The position numbers were made by a program, and so were the translations under genes. Of a stretch of DNA of 64,000 nt, positions 37,984 through 47,706 are shown piece after piece. Each line of letters opens with the position of its first letter. Position 1 is the stretch's first letter. Origin of the DNA: Rhodocyclales bacterium (lineage in GTDB: Bacteria > Pseudomonadota > Gammaproteobacteria > Burkholderiales > Rhodocyclaceae); assembly GCA_028292505.1 (NCBI GenBank), contig JAQGMF010000003.1:124001-188000 (forward strand), in the 5' to 3' direction. The notes under the pieces were generated by a model that worked only from the letters and a program-made list of their open reading frames with translations, was not told the origin of the DNA and ran no database searches.

Positions 37984-39339
37984 ATGCATATTCACATTCT
38001 CGGCATTTGCGGCACTTTCATGGGTGGCGTTGCGCTGCTTGCGAGATCGGCGGGCTTCACCGTCACAGGTTGCGATGCGGGCGTGTATCCGCCGATGAGC
38101 ACGCAGCTCGAAGAGCAGGGCATCGCGCTGATCGAGGGTTATTCGCCGGACCAACTGGCCATGTCGCCGGACCTGTTCGTCATCGGCAATGCCGTGTCGC
38201 GCGGCAATCCTCTGCTCGAAGCGATTCTCGACCGCGGCCTGCCCTATGTTTCCGGCCCGCAATGGCTGGCGGACAATATCTTGCAGGGCAAGTGGGTGCT
38301 GGCGGTGGCTGGCACGCATGGCAAGACGACGACATCTTCGCTTCTCGCCTGGATACTGGAAGACGCCGGCCTCAATCCTGGTTTCCTGATCGGTGGTGTG
38401 CCGGGCAATTTCGGCCTGTCCGCGCGGCTCACCGATACCCCTTTCTTTGTCATTGAGGCCGATGAGTACGACACGGCGTTCAGCGATAAGCGTTCCAAGT
38501 TCGTGCACTACCGTCCGCGCACGCTCGTGCTGAATAATCTCGAATACGATCATGCCGACATCTTCCCCGATCTTGCCGCCATCGAGACGCAATTCCACCA
38601 TCTCGTGCGCATTGTGCCCAAGACTGGGCGCATCATCGTCAATAGCGACGAGGCGAGCCTGAAGCGCGTGATCGAGCGTGGCTGCTGGAGCGAAGTCGAG
38701 TGGTTCGGCGACGCTGCTGATTGGCAGTACGAAGAGATGGATGCGCGTGGCGATTCGATTGCCTTCATGCTGCATGGCAAGGAGCAAGCGGTGAGCCGCT
38801 TGCCGCTGGCGGGCGCCCACAATCGCGCCAACGCGCTAGCGGCAATGGCCGCAGCGCGTCACGTCGGCGTCACGCCGATGCACGCGTCCGAGGCGCTGGA
38901 GCGTTTCCAGGGCGTCAAGCGCCGGCTGGAGCCACGCGGTACGGTGCGTGGCGTAACGGTCTATGACGACTTCGCCCACCACCCGACGGCGATTGCCACC
39001 ACCGTTGCCGGCTTGCGCCAGCGCGTTGGCGATCGCCGCATCCTGGCCGTGCTGGAGCCACGCTCCAACACTATGAAGCTGGGTGCCATGAAGAGCCAGC
39101 TACCTGCCAGCCTTGCACAAGCCGATCTCGTATTTTGTTATGCGGGCAATCTCGACTGGGATGCCAATGAAGTATTTGCGCCGATTGCCAACAAGGCGCA
39201 GGTAATCGACGAATTGCCGGCGCTGGTCGAAGCCGTCGTCGCCGCTGCACACTATGGCGACCAGATATTGGTGATGAGTAACGGTGGTTTCGGCAGTATT
39301 CACGACAAACTTCTCGAAGCTTTGGCGCGCAAGGAATGA
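37984..39339 (+). CDS. mpl: UDP-N-acetylmuramate:tripeptide ligase
   Basis: 451 residues from ATG 37984 (MHIHILGICGTFMGGVALLA); the longer open frame lies in the divergent promoter. ATP-binding loop AGTHGKTTTSSLL, Mur-ligase middle signature EADEYDTAFSDKRSKF, and C-terminal FAHHPTAI motif. It reattaches recycled L-Ala-gamma-D-Glu-meso-DAP tripeptide to UDP-MurNAc in the cytoplasm. Starts the plus-strand group 38-41 kb. Confidence 0.95.
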   Translation: MHIHILGICGTFMGGVALLARSAGFTVTGCDAGVYPPMSTQLEEQGIALIEGYSPDQLAMSPDLFVIGNAVSRGNPLLEAILDRGLPYVSGPQWLADNILQGKWVLAVAGTHGKTTTSSLLAWILEDAGLNPGFLIGGVPGNFGLSARLTDTPFFVIEADEYDTAFSDKRSKFVHYRPRTLVLNNLEYDHADIFPDLAAIETQFHHLVRIVPKTGRIIVNSDEASLKRVIERGCWSEVEWFGDAADWQYEEMDARGDSIAFMLHGKEQAVSRLPLAGAHNRANALAAMAAARHVGVTPMHASEALERFQGVKRRLEPRGTVRGVTVYDDFAHHPTAIATTVAGLRQRVGDRRILAVLEPRSNTMKLGAMKSQLPASLAQADLVFCYAGNLDWDANEVFAPIANKAQVIDELPALVEAVVAAAHYGDQILVMSNGGFGSIHDKLLEALARKE

Positions 39340-39379
39340 TGCGAGCCGTTGCGGCCCTTGCTTGTACAATTGCTGCCAA

Positions 39380-39751
39380 ATGAAAGCACGCCTCAACCCT
39401 TCCCGCATTGCCTGGTTCGCGATTCTCGCGATCATGTGGCATGCCTTCATGCCGTTGATGCATGCCAGTCGCATGTCGCAGGGTGTGTTGTCAAGCATCT
39501 GCTCGGTGGGAGAGCCGCGTCAGGAGCTGATCCAACTTCCGGCCGGCAAGCAGGACGCGCCGGCGGCCGAGCTGCTCAAGCAATGTCCGCTGTGCGCAAG
39601 CGGCGCGCATTTTGCTATCGCCGACGAAGCCGCGCCGAGCTTCGCGCCCGACGCTTCGCTCGCGCATGTTCAATCCCCGGGTTCCTCGGGTACAGCTAGG
39701 CATGTATTTTCCTGGCTGAACTTTTCCCCACGCGCTCCGCCGCAAGCATAA
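39380..39751 (+). CDS. DUF2946-family protein
   Basis: 123 residues from ATG 39380. N-terminal hydrophobic segment (IAWFAILAIMWHAFMPL) followed by HAS, then CS and CPLCASGAH cysteine motifs; this is the layout of DUF2946 proteins, which often accompany copper-handling genes. The two genes downstream are copper-binding, supporting that context. Exported or membrane-anchored; no enzymatic function known. Confidence 0.75.
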   Translation: MKARLNPSRIAWFAILAIMWHAFMPLMHASRMSQGVLSSICSVGEPRQELIQLPAGKQDAPAAELLKQCPLCASGAHFAIADEAAPSFAPDASLAHVQSPGSSGTARHVFSWLNFSPRAPPQA

Positions 39752-39934
39752 TCCCGTTGTCATTTTTATGACGTGTTGAAGTGCCGACGCATCGTATCGA
39801 CGCGCGGATTGCCGCGTGTCTGCCATCGGTCAATCAATGTCATTCGAAAGATGCCGCCCGGCCAACAGCACGGGTTTGGTGGCGTTTGCATGCCGTAAGA
39901 GAGCATGCAGTTCCCGACTTGCAGGAGTTACACA

Positions 39935-40447
39935 ATGTTCAAACGATTCTTAATGATCACGCTGACTTATGCCTTTGGCGTAAATTACGCATTCGCCCAC
40001 ATCACGCTGGAACAAAAGAGTGCCGAGGCCGGCAGCGACTACACAGCGGTGTTCCGCGTGCCGCATGGCTGCGAGGGCTCCGCCACGACCGGCATCACGG
40101 TGTTCCTGCCGGTAGGTATCGACGATGCCAGACCTGTCGCCAAGGAAGGCTGGTCACTGAGCCAGAAAACTGAAAAACTGGACAAGCCTTATATTGCCCA
40201 CGGCACGGCTATCTCCGAGCGCGTCGTGCAAGTCACTTGGAGCGGCCACCTGGCCGGCATGGAGTACGCCGAATTCGTCGTTCGCACGCATTTGCCGGAT
40301 GCGCCGGGCAAGCGTGCCTTCCGCGTGCTGCAGCAATGCGAACAAGGTCAGAACGATTGGGCCGCTGTGCCGCAGGAAGGTCAGGCGAAGCCGTCGCTGC
40401 CGGCGCCCATATTGGAAATCACGCCGGCCGCACCACGCGTTCAGTGA
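39935..40447 (+). CDS. YcnI-like (DUF1775) periplasmic copper-binding protein
   Basis: 170 residues from ATG 39935, preceded by GCAGGAG. A signal peptide would end at AFA, leaving a mature N-terminal His (HITLEQ), as in YcnI proteins where this His binds copper. A further conserved segment FRVPHGCEGS contains a Cys. Second gene of the copper trio; the next gene starts 34 bases on. Confidence 0.82.
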   Translation: MFKRFLMITLTYAFGVNYAFAHITLEQKSAEAGSDYTAVFRVPHGCEGSATTGITVFLPVGIDDARPVAKEGWSLSQKTEKLDKPYIAHGTAISERVVQVTWSGHLAGMEYAEFVVRTHLPDAPGKRAFRVLQQCEQGQNDWAAVPQEGQAKPSLPAPILEITPAAPRVQ

Positions 40448-40481
40448 GTCCTCAACCTATATCGACATGAAGGAAAATAGC

Positions 40482-40940
40482 ATGAACAAAATCATAATGA
40501 CGATCGTATTGGCGTTAGGTGCATTGGTCTGCAATGCCGAAGAATACAGGCTCGGCGACATCCGCATTCTTCATCCATGGGCTCGCGCCACGCTTCCCGG
40601 CGCGCAGGTCGGTGGTGTCTATCTGCAACTGCAGAATGCGGGCAAGGCCGACCGGTTGCTATCTGCCAAATCGGATGTTGCCGAGACCATCGAGTTGCAT
40701 GCCATGAGCGTGGACGGTACGGTCATGCAGATGCGCAGGCTCGACAAGGGCGTGGAACTGCCGTCTCGCGGAGCAGTGGAATTCAAGCCCGGCTCACTGC
40801 ACATCATGTTAACGGGACTGCATGCACCTTTGAAACAGGGCAGCACGTTTCCATTGCAGCTCAAATTCGAGCGCTCCGGTACTACGACGGTTGCCGTCAA
40901 GGTCGAAGCACTGACTGCCGCTGGCGCATCGATGCCTTGA
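40482..40940 (+). CDS. Periplasmic copper chaperone, PCuAC family
   Basis: 152 residues from ATG 40482 (AAGGA a few bases upstream). Signal peptide ending near CNAEE. The copper site of PCuAC (H-x(10)-M, H, M pattern) is suggested by ELHAMSVDG, MQMRRLD and LHIMLTGLHAPL. It delivers Cu(I), in many bacteria to the CuA centre of cytochrome oxidase, in the periplasm. Follows the YcnI-like gene. Confidence 0.88.
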   Translation: MNKIIMTIVLALGALVCNAEEYRLGDIRILHPWARATLPGAQVGGVYLQLQNAGKADRLLSAKSDVAETIELHAMSVDGTVMQMRRLDKGVELPSRGAVEFKPGSLHIMLTGLHAPLKQGSTFPLQLKFERSGTTTVAVKVEALTAAGASMP

Positions 40941-40965
40941 TCTAAATCACGAAGACTTAGAAATG

Positions 40966-40994
40966 AAAAAGGCAGCCCGAAGGCTGCCTTTTTT
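40966..40994. terminator. Bidirectional terminator between convergent genes
   Basis: Stem GGCAGCC (40971-40977) with GGCTGCC (40982-40988), loop CGAA, flanked by an A-run before and a T-run after, so it works for both the copper-chaperone gene (plus) and the PEP-CTERM gene (minus). Confidence 0.9.
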
Positions 40995-41013
40995 CAAGCA
41001 AGTAAGTAACTGC

Positions 41014-41940
41014 TTACTTGCGAGCGAAGCGGCGTGAAAAACCGAGACCGAGGATCGCAGCGCCCAACAGCGCAATCGACGTCGGTTCCGGCACAGTACC
41101 ACCCGATGCGATTTCCTTGGTTGCGCCGAAGCGGTAGCTGTAGTCGATCGTATCGGAAGCGCCGCTGGCCAGACTGCCAAGTGCGAAGCCCATGCCGATA
41201 GCATAGTCGCCGTTACCGTCGTTGGTGCCGCTCAGGTAGGTGGAGGGATCGCGCGACCAAGGAGCATCAGCGCCCGTGGTTCCATTGACGCCAGCCTTGT
41301 GGGTGACGGCGGAGTCGCTGAAAATACAGATCGTTTGGCCGGACGACGGGCCCGTGCCGCAAGCCTGGTTATCGGACAACACACTATTTACAGTGAAGAA
41401 AGAACCGAAAGCATTGACATCAGGATCTGGGTCCGTGGTGCGCAGGAATTCCAGATTCGACAGCAGGCTGCTCGACAGGTTGGTCAGCGTGGTACTGATG
41501 GCGATGATCGATTGTCCGCCAACGGTCGTGAGCGTGTAAGTATTCGTAACCTTCAACGAGCCATCGAGCGAGGTGCTGGTCCAGCTAGCGCTCGAGCCGG
41601 TAATGGACGTAGGCGACGTGGTGCCGAACGTCGTGCCGCCGTGGTATCCACCAGTAGTTGTGTTGTTGCTGAACTGGCTATAACCACCGGCTGCGGTAAT
41701 GTAAAAACCTTCCCAAGGCGTTCCGGGCGTCAGGAAGTCGTTGATACCGTAGCTGGAAGTTCCTGTCGGGTCGAAAAGGATGCCAGGCGATGTGTTGCTA
41801 TCCGAGCCTAGTGTGCCAAAGTCGCTGACGCCAGCTTTGATCGAGCTATTCTGGATTACAACAGGCGTTGCCAAAGCTGGCAGCGCGAACAGGCCAGCAG
41901 CCATCATGGCTGCCACTGTGATGAGACGGCGTGTATTCAT
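41014..41940 (-). CDS. PEP-CTERM surface protein
   Basis: 308 residues. An N-terminal signal peptide ends near LPALA; the C-terminus carries the sorting signal VPEPTSIALLG, a hydrophobic stretch and the basic end SRRFARK. The body is Thr/Ser/Gly-rich and beta-strand-like. PEP-CTERM proteins are processed by an exosortase (not in this window) and often associate with exopolysaccharide matrix. Function of the body unknown. A decayed second PEP-CTERM gene lies at 58.1-58.5 kb. Confidence 0.92.
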   Translation of the reverse strand: MNTRRLITVAAMMAAGLFALPALATPVVIQNSSIKAGVSDFGTLGSDSNTSPGILFDPTGTSSYGINDFLTPGTPWEGFYITAAGGYSQFSNNTTTGGYHGGTTFGTTSPTSITGSSASWTSTSLDGSLKVTNTYTLTTVGGQSIIAISTTLTNLSSSLLSNLEFLRTTDPDPDVNAFGSFFTVNSVLSDNQACGTGPSSGQTICIFSDSAVTHKAGVNGTTGADAPWSRDPSTYLSGTNDGNGDYAIGMGFALGSLASGASDTIDYSYRFGATKEIASGGTVPEPTSIALLGAAILGLGFSRRFARK

Positions 41941-42121
41941 GAGTTTCTCCCTTGAAGGTTGTTATGAAACGACAGTGCCATTTAGCAAAGGCTGTGCCAA
42001 CTAAATAACTAATTGAATTTGAACAACATTTAATTTACTTGGCTCGAGTTGTGTAAAATTTCGCGACCACTTGTTAAATGTACAGTACGTGTTTTCCCGT
42101 ATCTTTTGAATAGGCCAGCAC

Positions 42122-43603
42122 ATGAACTACAAGGACTTGCGGGATTTCGTCGCGCAACTCGAACAACGAGGAGAGCTGCGCCGCATCTCGACCCCGGTCG
42201 ATACCTATCTGGAGATGACGGAGATCGCCGACCGCGTGTTGCGTAGTGGCGGTCCGGCCTTGTTGTTCGAGAAGCCTCATACGCGTGGCAGCGCTCATGA
42301 CATTCCCATGCTGGTTAACTTGTTTGGCACGCCGCAACGTGTTGCGTTGGGCATGGGCGAAGATCGCGAGTGGCAGATCGCCCTGCGTGAGGTAGGCAAG
42401 CTGCTGGCGTTTCTCAAGGAGCCCGAACCACCCAAGGGTTTGAAGGATGCTTGGGAGAAGTGGCCGGTCCTCAAGCAGGTGATGAACATGTCGCCGAAGG
42501 AGGTTAAGAACGCACCCTGCCAGGACCTGGTGTGGGAGGGCGACGAGGTCGATCTCGCGCGATTACCCATTCAGCATTGCTGGCCGGGCGACGTGGCGCC
42601 ATTGATCACCTGGGGGCTTGTCGTCACCCGTGGCCCGAACAAAGCCCGACAGAACCTTGGCATCTATCGTCAGCAGGTTCTCGGCAAGAACCGCGTCATC
42701 ATGCGCTGGTTGGCGCATCGTGGTGGCGCACTGGATTTTCGCGATCATCAATTGGCCCATCCCGGTAAGCCATTTCCGATTGCCGTGGTATTGGGTTGCG
42801 ATCCGGCGACCATCCTGGGGGCCGTGACGCCGGTACCGGATACGCTTTCGGAATATCAATTCGCGGGATTGTTGCGCGGTGCCAGGACGGAGCTGGTGCG
42901 CTGTATCGGCTCTGACTTGCAGGTTCCTGCTTCGGCGGAAATCGTTCTCGAAGGCGTGATCCATCCTAACGATGTAGCGGCGGAAGGCCCCTATGGCGAC
43001 CACACTGGCTACTACAACGAGGTTGCTGAATTCCCGGTGTTCACCATCGAACGCATCACCATGCGCCGTGATCCGATCTATCACAGCACCTACACCGGCA
43101 AACCGCCAGACGAGCCCGCCATGCTCGGACTGGCACTCAACGAAGTGTTCGTGCCGCTGCTGCAGAAACAGTTTCCCGAGATCGCCGACTTCTACCTGCC
43201 GCCGGAAGGTTGCTCGTATCGCATTGCGGTGGTGAGCATGAAGAAGGCTTATCCAGGGCATGCCAAACGCGTAATGTTTGGCATCTGGAGTTACTTGCGG
43301 CAGTTCATGTACACCAAATTCATCATCGTCGTTGACGATGACATCGACATTCGTTCGTGGCCGGAAGTCATCTGGGCGCTTACTACCCGCGTCGATGCCA
43401 TTCGCGATACGACGCTGGTTGATAACACACCGATCGACTACCTGGATTTCGCCTCGCCTGTCGCCGGGCTCGGTAGCAAGATGGGGATCGATGCCACCCA
43501 CAAATGGGCAGGGGAGACGCAACGCGAATGGGGCCGTGTCATTGAGATGGATGCAGCCGTCAAGATGCGTGTTGACGAGATGTGGGACTCGTTGAACTTG
43601 TAG
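42122..43603 (+). CDS. ubiD: 4-hydroxy-3-polyprenylbenzoate decarboxylase
   Basis: 493 residues, usual length. N-terminal [14 protein letters not shown] and motifs [21 protein letters not shown] and [10 protein letters not shown], with late acidic DDDIDIR segment, identify UbiD. It decarboxylates the polyprenylated ring in ubiquinone synthesis, with prenylated FMN made by UbiX. About 180 bases of divergent promoter region separate it from the PEP-CTERM gene. Confidence 0.95.
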   Translation: MNYKDLRDFVAQLEQRGELRRISTPVDTYLEMTEIADRVLRSGGPALLFEKPHTRGSAHDIPMLVNLFGTPQRVALGMGEDREWQIALREVGKLLAFLKEPEPPKGLKDAWEKWPVLKQVMNMSPKEVKNAPCQDLVWEGDEVDLARLPIQHCWPGDVAPLITWGLVVTRGPNKARQNLGIYRQQVLGKNRVIMRWLAHRGGALDFRDHQLAHPGKPFPIAVVLGCDPATILGAVTPVPDTLSEYQFAGLLRGARTELVRCIGSDLQVPASAEIVLEGVIHPNDVAAEGPYGDHTGYYNEVAEFPVFTIERITMRRDPIYHSTYTGKPPDEPAMLGLALNEVFVPLLQKQFPEIADFYLPPEGCSYRIAVVSMKKAYPGHAKRVMFGIWSYLRQFMYTKFIIVVDDDIDIRSWPEVIWALTTRVDAIRDTTLVDNTPIDYLDFASPVAGLGSKMGIDATHKWAGETQREWGRVIEMDAAVKMRVDEMWDSLNL

Positions 43604-43625
43604 CGTGGGCACGCAGTGCCCACGC
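43603..43625. terminator. Hairpin between ubiD and the peptidase gene
   Basis: A 9-bp perfect stem (43603-43611 with 43617-43625) lies between the convergent genes. No T-run follows, so terminator function is uncertain; the sequence also resembles a dispersed palindromic repeat. Confidence 0.4.
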
Positions 43626-43644
43626 GTCTGACTGATCGAATGAA

Positions 43645-44409
43645 TCAGGCCTCGACGATCTGCACCGTCCAGAAGTCGGATGCCAGGTTTGGGTCCGTGG
43701 CGTAGGCATAGGGCAGGTAGAAGAAGCCCTTGTCGCCCCACTTCGGTCCCCAGGAATTCATCACCGTGAAGCACTGTGTGCTGTCGTCATATCCGACGCC
43801 AAGGATGGCGTGACCGCCGAGACACTTCTCCTTGGTGGCGGGCAACGGTACTTTGCCGGTCTTGGCAACCTTGTCCGATTCGAAGCTTTCATACACCGTG
43901 ATGCCGAACACGAAGGGAAAGCCTTCTGCAATGCAGCCCTTGAGTTGCGAGCCTATTGGCGTCAGGCGACGGTATGACAGGGCCTGATTCTTGAGGGCGG
44001 CGGTGAAGGCTGCTGCCGGTGGTTTCTTGGCAAACTTGGTGACGTCATACGGCCATTGCGTTTCGGGGCAGACACCCTGCTTGGCAATGCTCTTGATGCC
44101 GTCGCGGATCTGTGCGCCGGCGTCGCTGTTGATGGTGTGCTCCATCGTGCGCTCGTTGTAATAGATGAAGAGACGCGAAGGCGTAAAGGGGCTGGGCTTC
44201 TTCTGCTTCATCTGATCGAAGCGGTGCGCGTTGCTGATGGCGTTGGCCGTGCAACTGCCCAGATCGCCCTGATCGAGAACGGGTGGACACAAAGGGCGCA
44301 AATCGACCTTGCTCGGCAGCTTGGCAACGATGCGTGCCGGCGCGGCGTAAAGATGATCGCGATGATCGGGCAGATCAGGGACCCAGCCAAAACGTAAGCT
44401 CTTGCTCAT
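43645..44409 (-). CDS. Papain-like (C1 family) cysteine peptidase
   Basis: 254 residues from ATG 44409, set by GGAGG upstream; the longer frame is not supported. Oxyanion Gln and catalytic Cys in DQGDLGSCTANAISNAH, His in GGHAILGVGYD, Asn in MNSWGPKWGDKG: the full C1 catalytic set. No signal peptide and no evident pro-domain before the catalytic core, so it may be a cytoplasmic or otherwise delivered enzyme. It stands alone between ubiD and dacB. Confidence 0.88.
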   Translation of the reverse strand: MSKSLRFGWVPDLPDHRDHLYAAPARIVAKLPSKVDLRPLCPPVLDQGDLGSCTANAISNAHRFDQMKQKKPSPFTPSRLFIYYNERTMEHTINSDAGAQIRDGIKSIAKQGVCPETQWPYDVTKFAKKPPAAAFTAALKNQALSYRRLTPIGSQLKGCIAEGFPFVFGITVYESFESDKVAKTGKVPLPATKEKCLGGHAILGVGYDDSTQCFTVMNSWGPKWGDKGFFYLPYAYATDPNLASDFWTVQIVEA

Positions 44410-44573
44410 GAGGCAATCCTCCGAATTCGATTGTGGATGTCGGCTACGCACAGGCTGCAAGCCCGGCTGCAATGATTGTGGGCGGTCGTTGCAGAAATGT
44501 CGAAGACGATGCCCTTTCAGACAGGTGCTTGCCTGAATAGGCAGCAGCGGCAAAATCGAACGCGCAGGCAGCG

Positions 44574-46037
44574 TTACGGACGGGACGTCGCTTGAGGTGT
44601 GCCGTGCTCGTAGATGTAGCGCAGCGCCTCGACCGTAGCCGTTTCGCCCTGCTCGGCATGCGGGCCGGTGATGAAGAGCACCACGACTTGCCATTGTCCT
44701 GAAGCATCCTGCACGAAGCCGGCTGTGCTCATGACGTCGTTGAGCGAGCCCGTCTTCAGATAGGCACGGTGGGCGATCGCCTGGTTGCCGAATCGCCGCT
44801 TGGCCGTGCCGTCTTCGCCGGCAATCGGCAGCGAGGCGACCAAGTCGGGCATGCGTGGGCTTTGCCACATCGCTTGCAAAAGCGTGCCCAGGCCCGCCGC
44901 CGAGATGCGCTCGCGGCGCGACAGGCCAGACCCGTTGTCGAGAACAAATCCAGGTAACGAGAGTTGCCGGCTCGCCAACCAGTCGCGCACGCGTTGTTCG
45001 CCTTGCTGTGGCGTCACCGGCTGGCGCGCGTCATTCACACCCAGGGTCAGCAACAGATGACGCGCCATCAGGTTGTTCGAATACTTATTCATGTCACGCA
45101 GCACTTCAGCGAGCGTCGGTGAATGCCAGCTTGCCAATAGCATAGCCTCGACAGGCGTGCTGCCTTCACGCACGCTGCCGCTGAGCGTGCCGCCGAGTTC
45201 TGCCCACAGTGCACGGAATACGCTCGCTGCCATGCGCAAACCGTCGTGCATGGCGAGATTGAGCACCTGCTCGCCGCAACTCGCGGGCATGCTGCCGGCA
45301 AGCTTGAGACGTAGTGTCTCGCCTTGCGTGGTGAATTCGCTGTGAATGCCGGCGCGCCAGTCGTCGCAGTTGCCGGCCGTGGCGCTGAGTGTGTTGTCGA
45401 TGACGAAGGGCGCGAGTGGCACCAGGCTTGTCGCCTGAATGCCTTGCTTCGGCGCGCCGGGAATCAGCCGCACACTGATGGCCTTGAAGTTGACCTCCAG
45501 CGCATCCGGCCCGGCGTTATAGGCGCGCTGCGGTTGATCGTCGAAATCCTCGTAGGCGGTCGGCACGAACAGGCTGCGATCGATAATGACATCGCCATGA
45601 ATTTCGCGCAGGCCACGGCTGCGCAGGTCGCGCAGAAAATTGCCGAAGCGATCCCAGGTGAGCGCCGGATCACCGCCACCACGCAGAATGAGATTGCCGC
45701 TGAGCACGCTGTCGCGCAGTTCGCCTTGCACGTACGCGTCGGTGCTCCAGGTGAAGCTCGGGCCAAGCAATTCGAGCGCTGCGCTGCTGGTCACGAGCTT
45801 CATCACTGAAGCCGGATTGAAGGCGCCTGCCACATTGTGCTGGAAGCGCGCCGCACCACCGTTGGCTGGCGCAACCCATAGGGCAACGTCTGCGGGAGAA
45901 ATGTGTGAAGACTTTAATGCCAATGCAATTGGCTCTGGCAGCGCCGCGCGACCAGCGAGGCTGAAGCAGCACAGTGCAATGCAGCCGAGTAGGTGTATGC
46001 CAAACGCATGCATCGTGCCGCACCTGCGCCGGTTCAT
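44574..46037 (-). CDS. dacB: D-alanyl-D-alanine carboxypeptidase/endopeptidase (PBP4)
   Basis: 487 residues. Signal peptide (residues about 1-31). Catalytic SxxK in NPASVMKLVTS (Ser77, Lys80), SxN in YSNNLM (near 308), KTG in YLKTGSLND (near 430). The long insert between SxxK and SxN fits PBP4 rather than PBP5. Periplasmic peptidoglycan remodelling. Its ATG overlaps the stop of the upstream LysR gene by 4 bases. Confidence 0.92.
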   Translation of the reverse strand: MNRRRCGTMHAFGIHLLGCIALCCFSLAGRAALPEPIALALKSSHISPADVALWVAPANGGAARFQHNVAGAFNPASVMKLVTSSAALELLGPSFTWSTDAYVQGELRDSVLSGNLILRGGGDPALTWDRFGNFLRDLRSRGLREIHGDVIIDRSLFVPTAYEDFDDQPQRAYNAGPDALEVNFKAISVRLIPGAPKQGIQATSLVPLAPFVIDNTLSATAGNCDDWRAGIHSEFTTQGETLRLKLAGSMPASCGEQVLNLAMHDGLRMAASVFRALWAELGGTLSGSVREGSTPVEAMLLASWHSPTLAEVLRDMNKYSNNLMARHLLLTLGVNDARQPVTPQQGEQRVRDWLASRQLSLPGFVLDNGSGLSRRERISAAGLGTLLQAMWQSPRMPDLVASLPIAGEDGTAKRRFGNQAIAHRAYLKTGSLNDVMSTAGFVQDASGQWQVVVLFITGPHAEQGETATVEALRYIYEHGTPQATSRP

Positions 46038-46903
46038 GCAATCAAGGCCTCAAAGGCCAGGGCTGCCTGGCTGATCGGGCGGCGTGGCAGGCGTAGGCGG
46101 TAGAGCTCGCGCGTCAATTCGCCACCCACGAGCTTGATCTCGGCGACTTTGCCGAGCGCCAGCTGATCCTCCGCGCAGACGCGTGGCACCATGCCGAGCC
46201 CTAGGCCGGCGACGACACTTTGCACGATGGCCTCATTGCTACCGACTTCCTGCACGCGGCCCATGGCGATCCCCAGCCGGGTCAGTTCGCGTTCGACGAC
46301 TTCGCGACTGCCCGAACCCTGCTCGCGCAGAATCCAAGTGCGATGATTGAGCTTGTTCGCTTCCAGCGGCTTGTTACCCTGCGGGCTCTCGCGCGGTGCA
46401 ACGATGACCATGCGTTCCTGACGCCAGGATCGCAGTTCAAGGCGTTCGTCGTCGACCGGGCCTTCGACCAGCGCCACGTCAACTTCCGTGTCCAGCAGCC
46501 ACTGCGCGACCGCCTGCGTATTGCCCGACTGTACGCGTACGGTGACGCCGGAATGGTCGCGCACGAATGCAGCGATCAGTGGCGGCAGCCAGTACGCGGC
46601 AATCGTCGTGCTGGCACCGATCACTAGCGTGCCACGGTCCATCGCGTAAAAGGCCTGTACCGCATCAACCGCCGCATGCTCCAACGCGAAAATGTCCTTG
46701 GCATAGGCATAGAGTACTTTGCCGGGCTCCGACAACTGGAACTGGCGCCCACCGCGATCGAGCAGTACCACGTCGAGTTGTGACTCCAGCTCACGTACCG
46801 CCTTCGATACGGCCGGCTGGCTGACCTCCAGCGCATCGGCGGCGCGCGAGAAGCTCTTGTTTTCGACGACGGTGGCAAAGATGCGCAATAGATGAAGGTT
46901 CAT
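46034..46903 (-). CDS. LysR-family transcriptional regulator
   Basis: 289 residues from ATG 46903, which overlaps the end of the CPBP gene by 4 bases; the longer open frame is not needed. N-terminal winged helix with NLHLLRIFATVVENKSFSRA and SQPAVSKAVRELE; C-terminal effector domain of the LysR type. Targets unknown; unusually for LysR, it sits in the middle of a co-directional overlapping run rather than divergent from a target. Confidence 0.9.
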   Translation of the reverse strand: MNLHLLRIFATVVENKSFSRAADALEVSQPAVSKAVRELESQLDVVLLDRGGRQFQLSEPGKVLYAYAKDIFALEHAAVDAVQAFYAMDRGTLVIGASTTIAAYWLPPLIAAFVRDHSGVTVRVQSGNTQAVAQWLLDTEVDVALVEGPVDDERLELRSWRQERMVIVAPRESPQGNKPLEANKLNHRTWILREQGSGSREVVERELTRLGIAMGRVQEVGSNEAIVQSVVAGLGLGMVPRVCAEDQLALGKVAEIKLVGGELTRELYRLRLPRRPISQAALAFEALIA

Positions 46904-47706
46904 GCCGGAAGAATGGAAAGTGGAGAGTGGGGTGAGATAGGGCTGCCGCGCCAGTAGCGTGGTTGTAGTGTGACGAAAAGAAAAGACACGACACACATTG
47001 CCAAGAGGATCACGTCAGCGGGGTCGAATTGCCAATAGCCGTTTGTGCCGATAGCAGGCTTCCCTTGCTCGCCGGAGATAATGCCCGTAACGTCAATCGA
47101 CGCATGGACGATGATCAGTAGCCACAGGCGGGCACCCGCCAAGCGGGCCAGATCGAGAACCACTCCGCCCACTAGACCGCAGAATACGCCGAACCATCCA
47201 TTGGTAATAAAGTGTATGGCACCGAAGGTGGCTGTGTTGACGCAAAGGTAGAACGCGGGAGAAATACGCACAAGATTCCGATAGGCGATTTGTCGAAATG
47301 TAATTTCTTCGGCACCACCAATACAAAAAACTACAGCGAGTGCGGCAAGCGCACTGGATCGATCAATCTGGAAATTCGGGTTGCGTAAAATAAAACCGAT
47401 GATGTTATATGCCAGTACCACAGACGGCAGGAGGATGAAAATGCGCGGTGCAAATAGCCTCTGTTCGATTTGCCGCCACGGACCTTTGCGAGCCAAAAAG
47501 AGCGCGCAGCACGTGACTAGAACAACTTCCGTAAATTTGATTACGATTGCTTGCGGGTTGCTTGCAAGACCTAACGCCAAACCAAATTTCTCTGCGATAT
47601 AGACGATCAAGACGAAACTGACAACTATGCAACACTGAATCATCAGGCTGTAGATGAACAGATGCGATCTGGTTTCCCATTGTTGTTTTGCCCAGCTCAA
47701 GGCCAC
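46900..47706 (-). CDS. CPBP-family intramembrane metalloprotease-like protein
   Basis: 268 residues with several membrane segments. The family motif EExxxR appears as GGAEEITFRQIAYR, and a later motif has His (FGAIHFITNGWFG). CPBP/Abi proteins are membrane proteases or self-immunity proteins. It overlaps ubiH by 10 bases and the LysR gene by 4, so it is within one transcription unit. Confidence 0.82.
   Translation of the reverse strand: MALSWAKQQWETRSHLFIYSLMIQCCIVVSFVLIVYIAEKFGLALGLASNPQAIVIKFTEVVLVTCCALFLARKGPWRQIEQRLFAPRIFILLPSVVLAYNIIGFILRNPNFQIDRSSALAALAVVFCIGGAEEITFRQIAYRNLVRISPAFYLCVNTATFGAIHFITNGWFGVFCGLVGGVVLDLARLAGARLWLLIIVHASIDVTGIISGEQGKPAIGTNGYWQFDPADVILLAMCVVSFLFVTLQPRYWRGSPISPHSPLSILPA

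Noticed and set aside
42563-43774. 403-codon minus-strand frame over ubiD
   Set aside because: Antisense shadow of ubiD.
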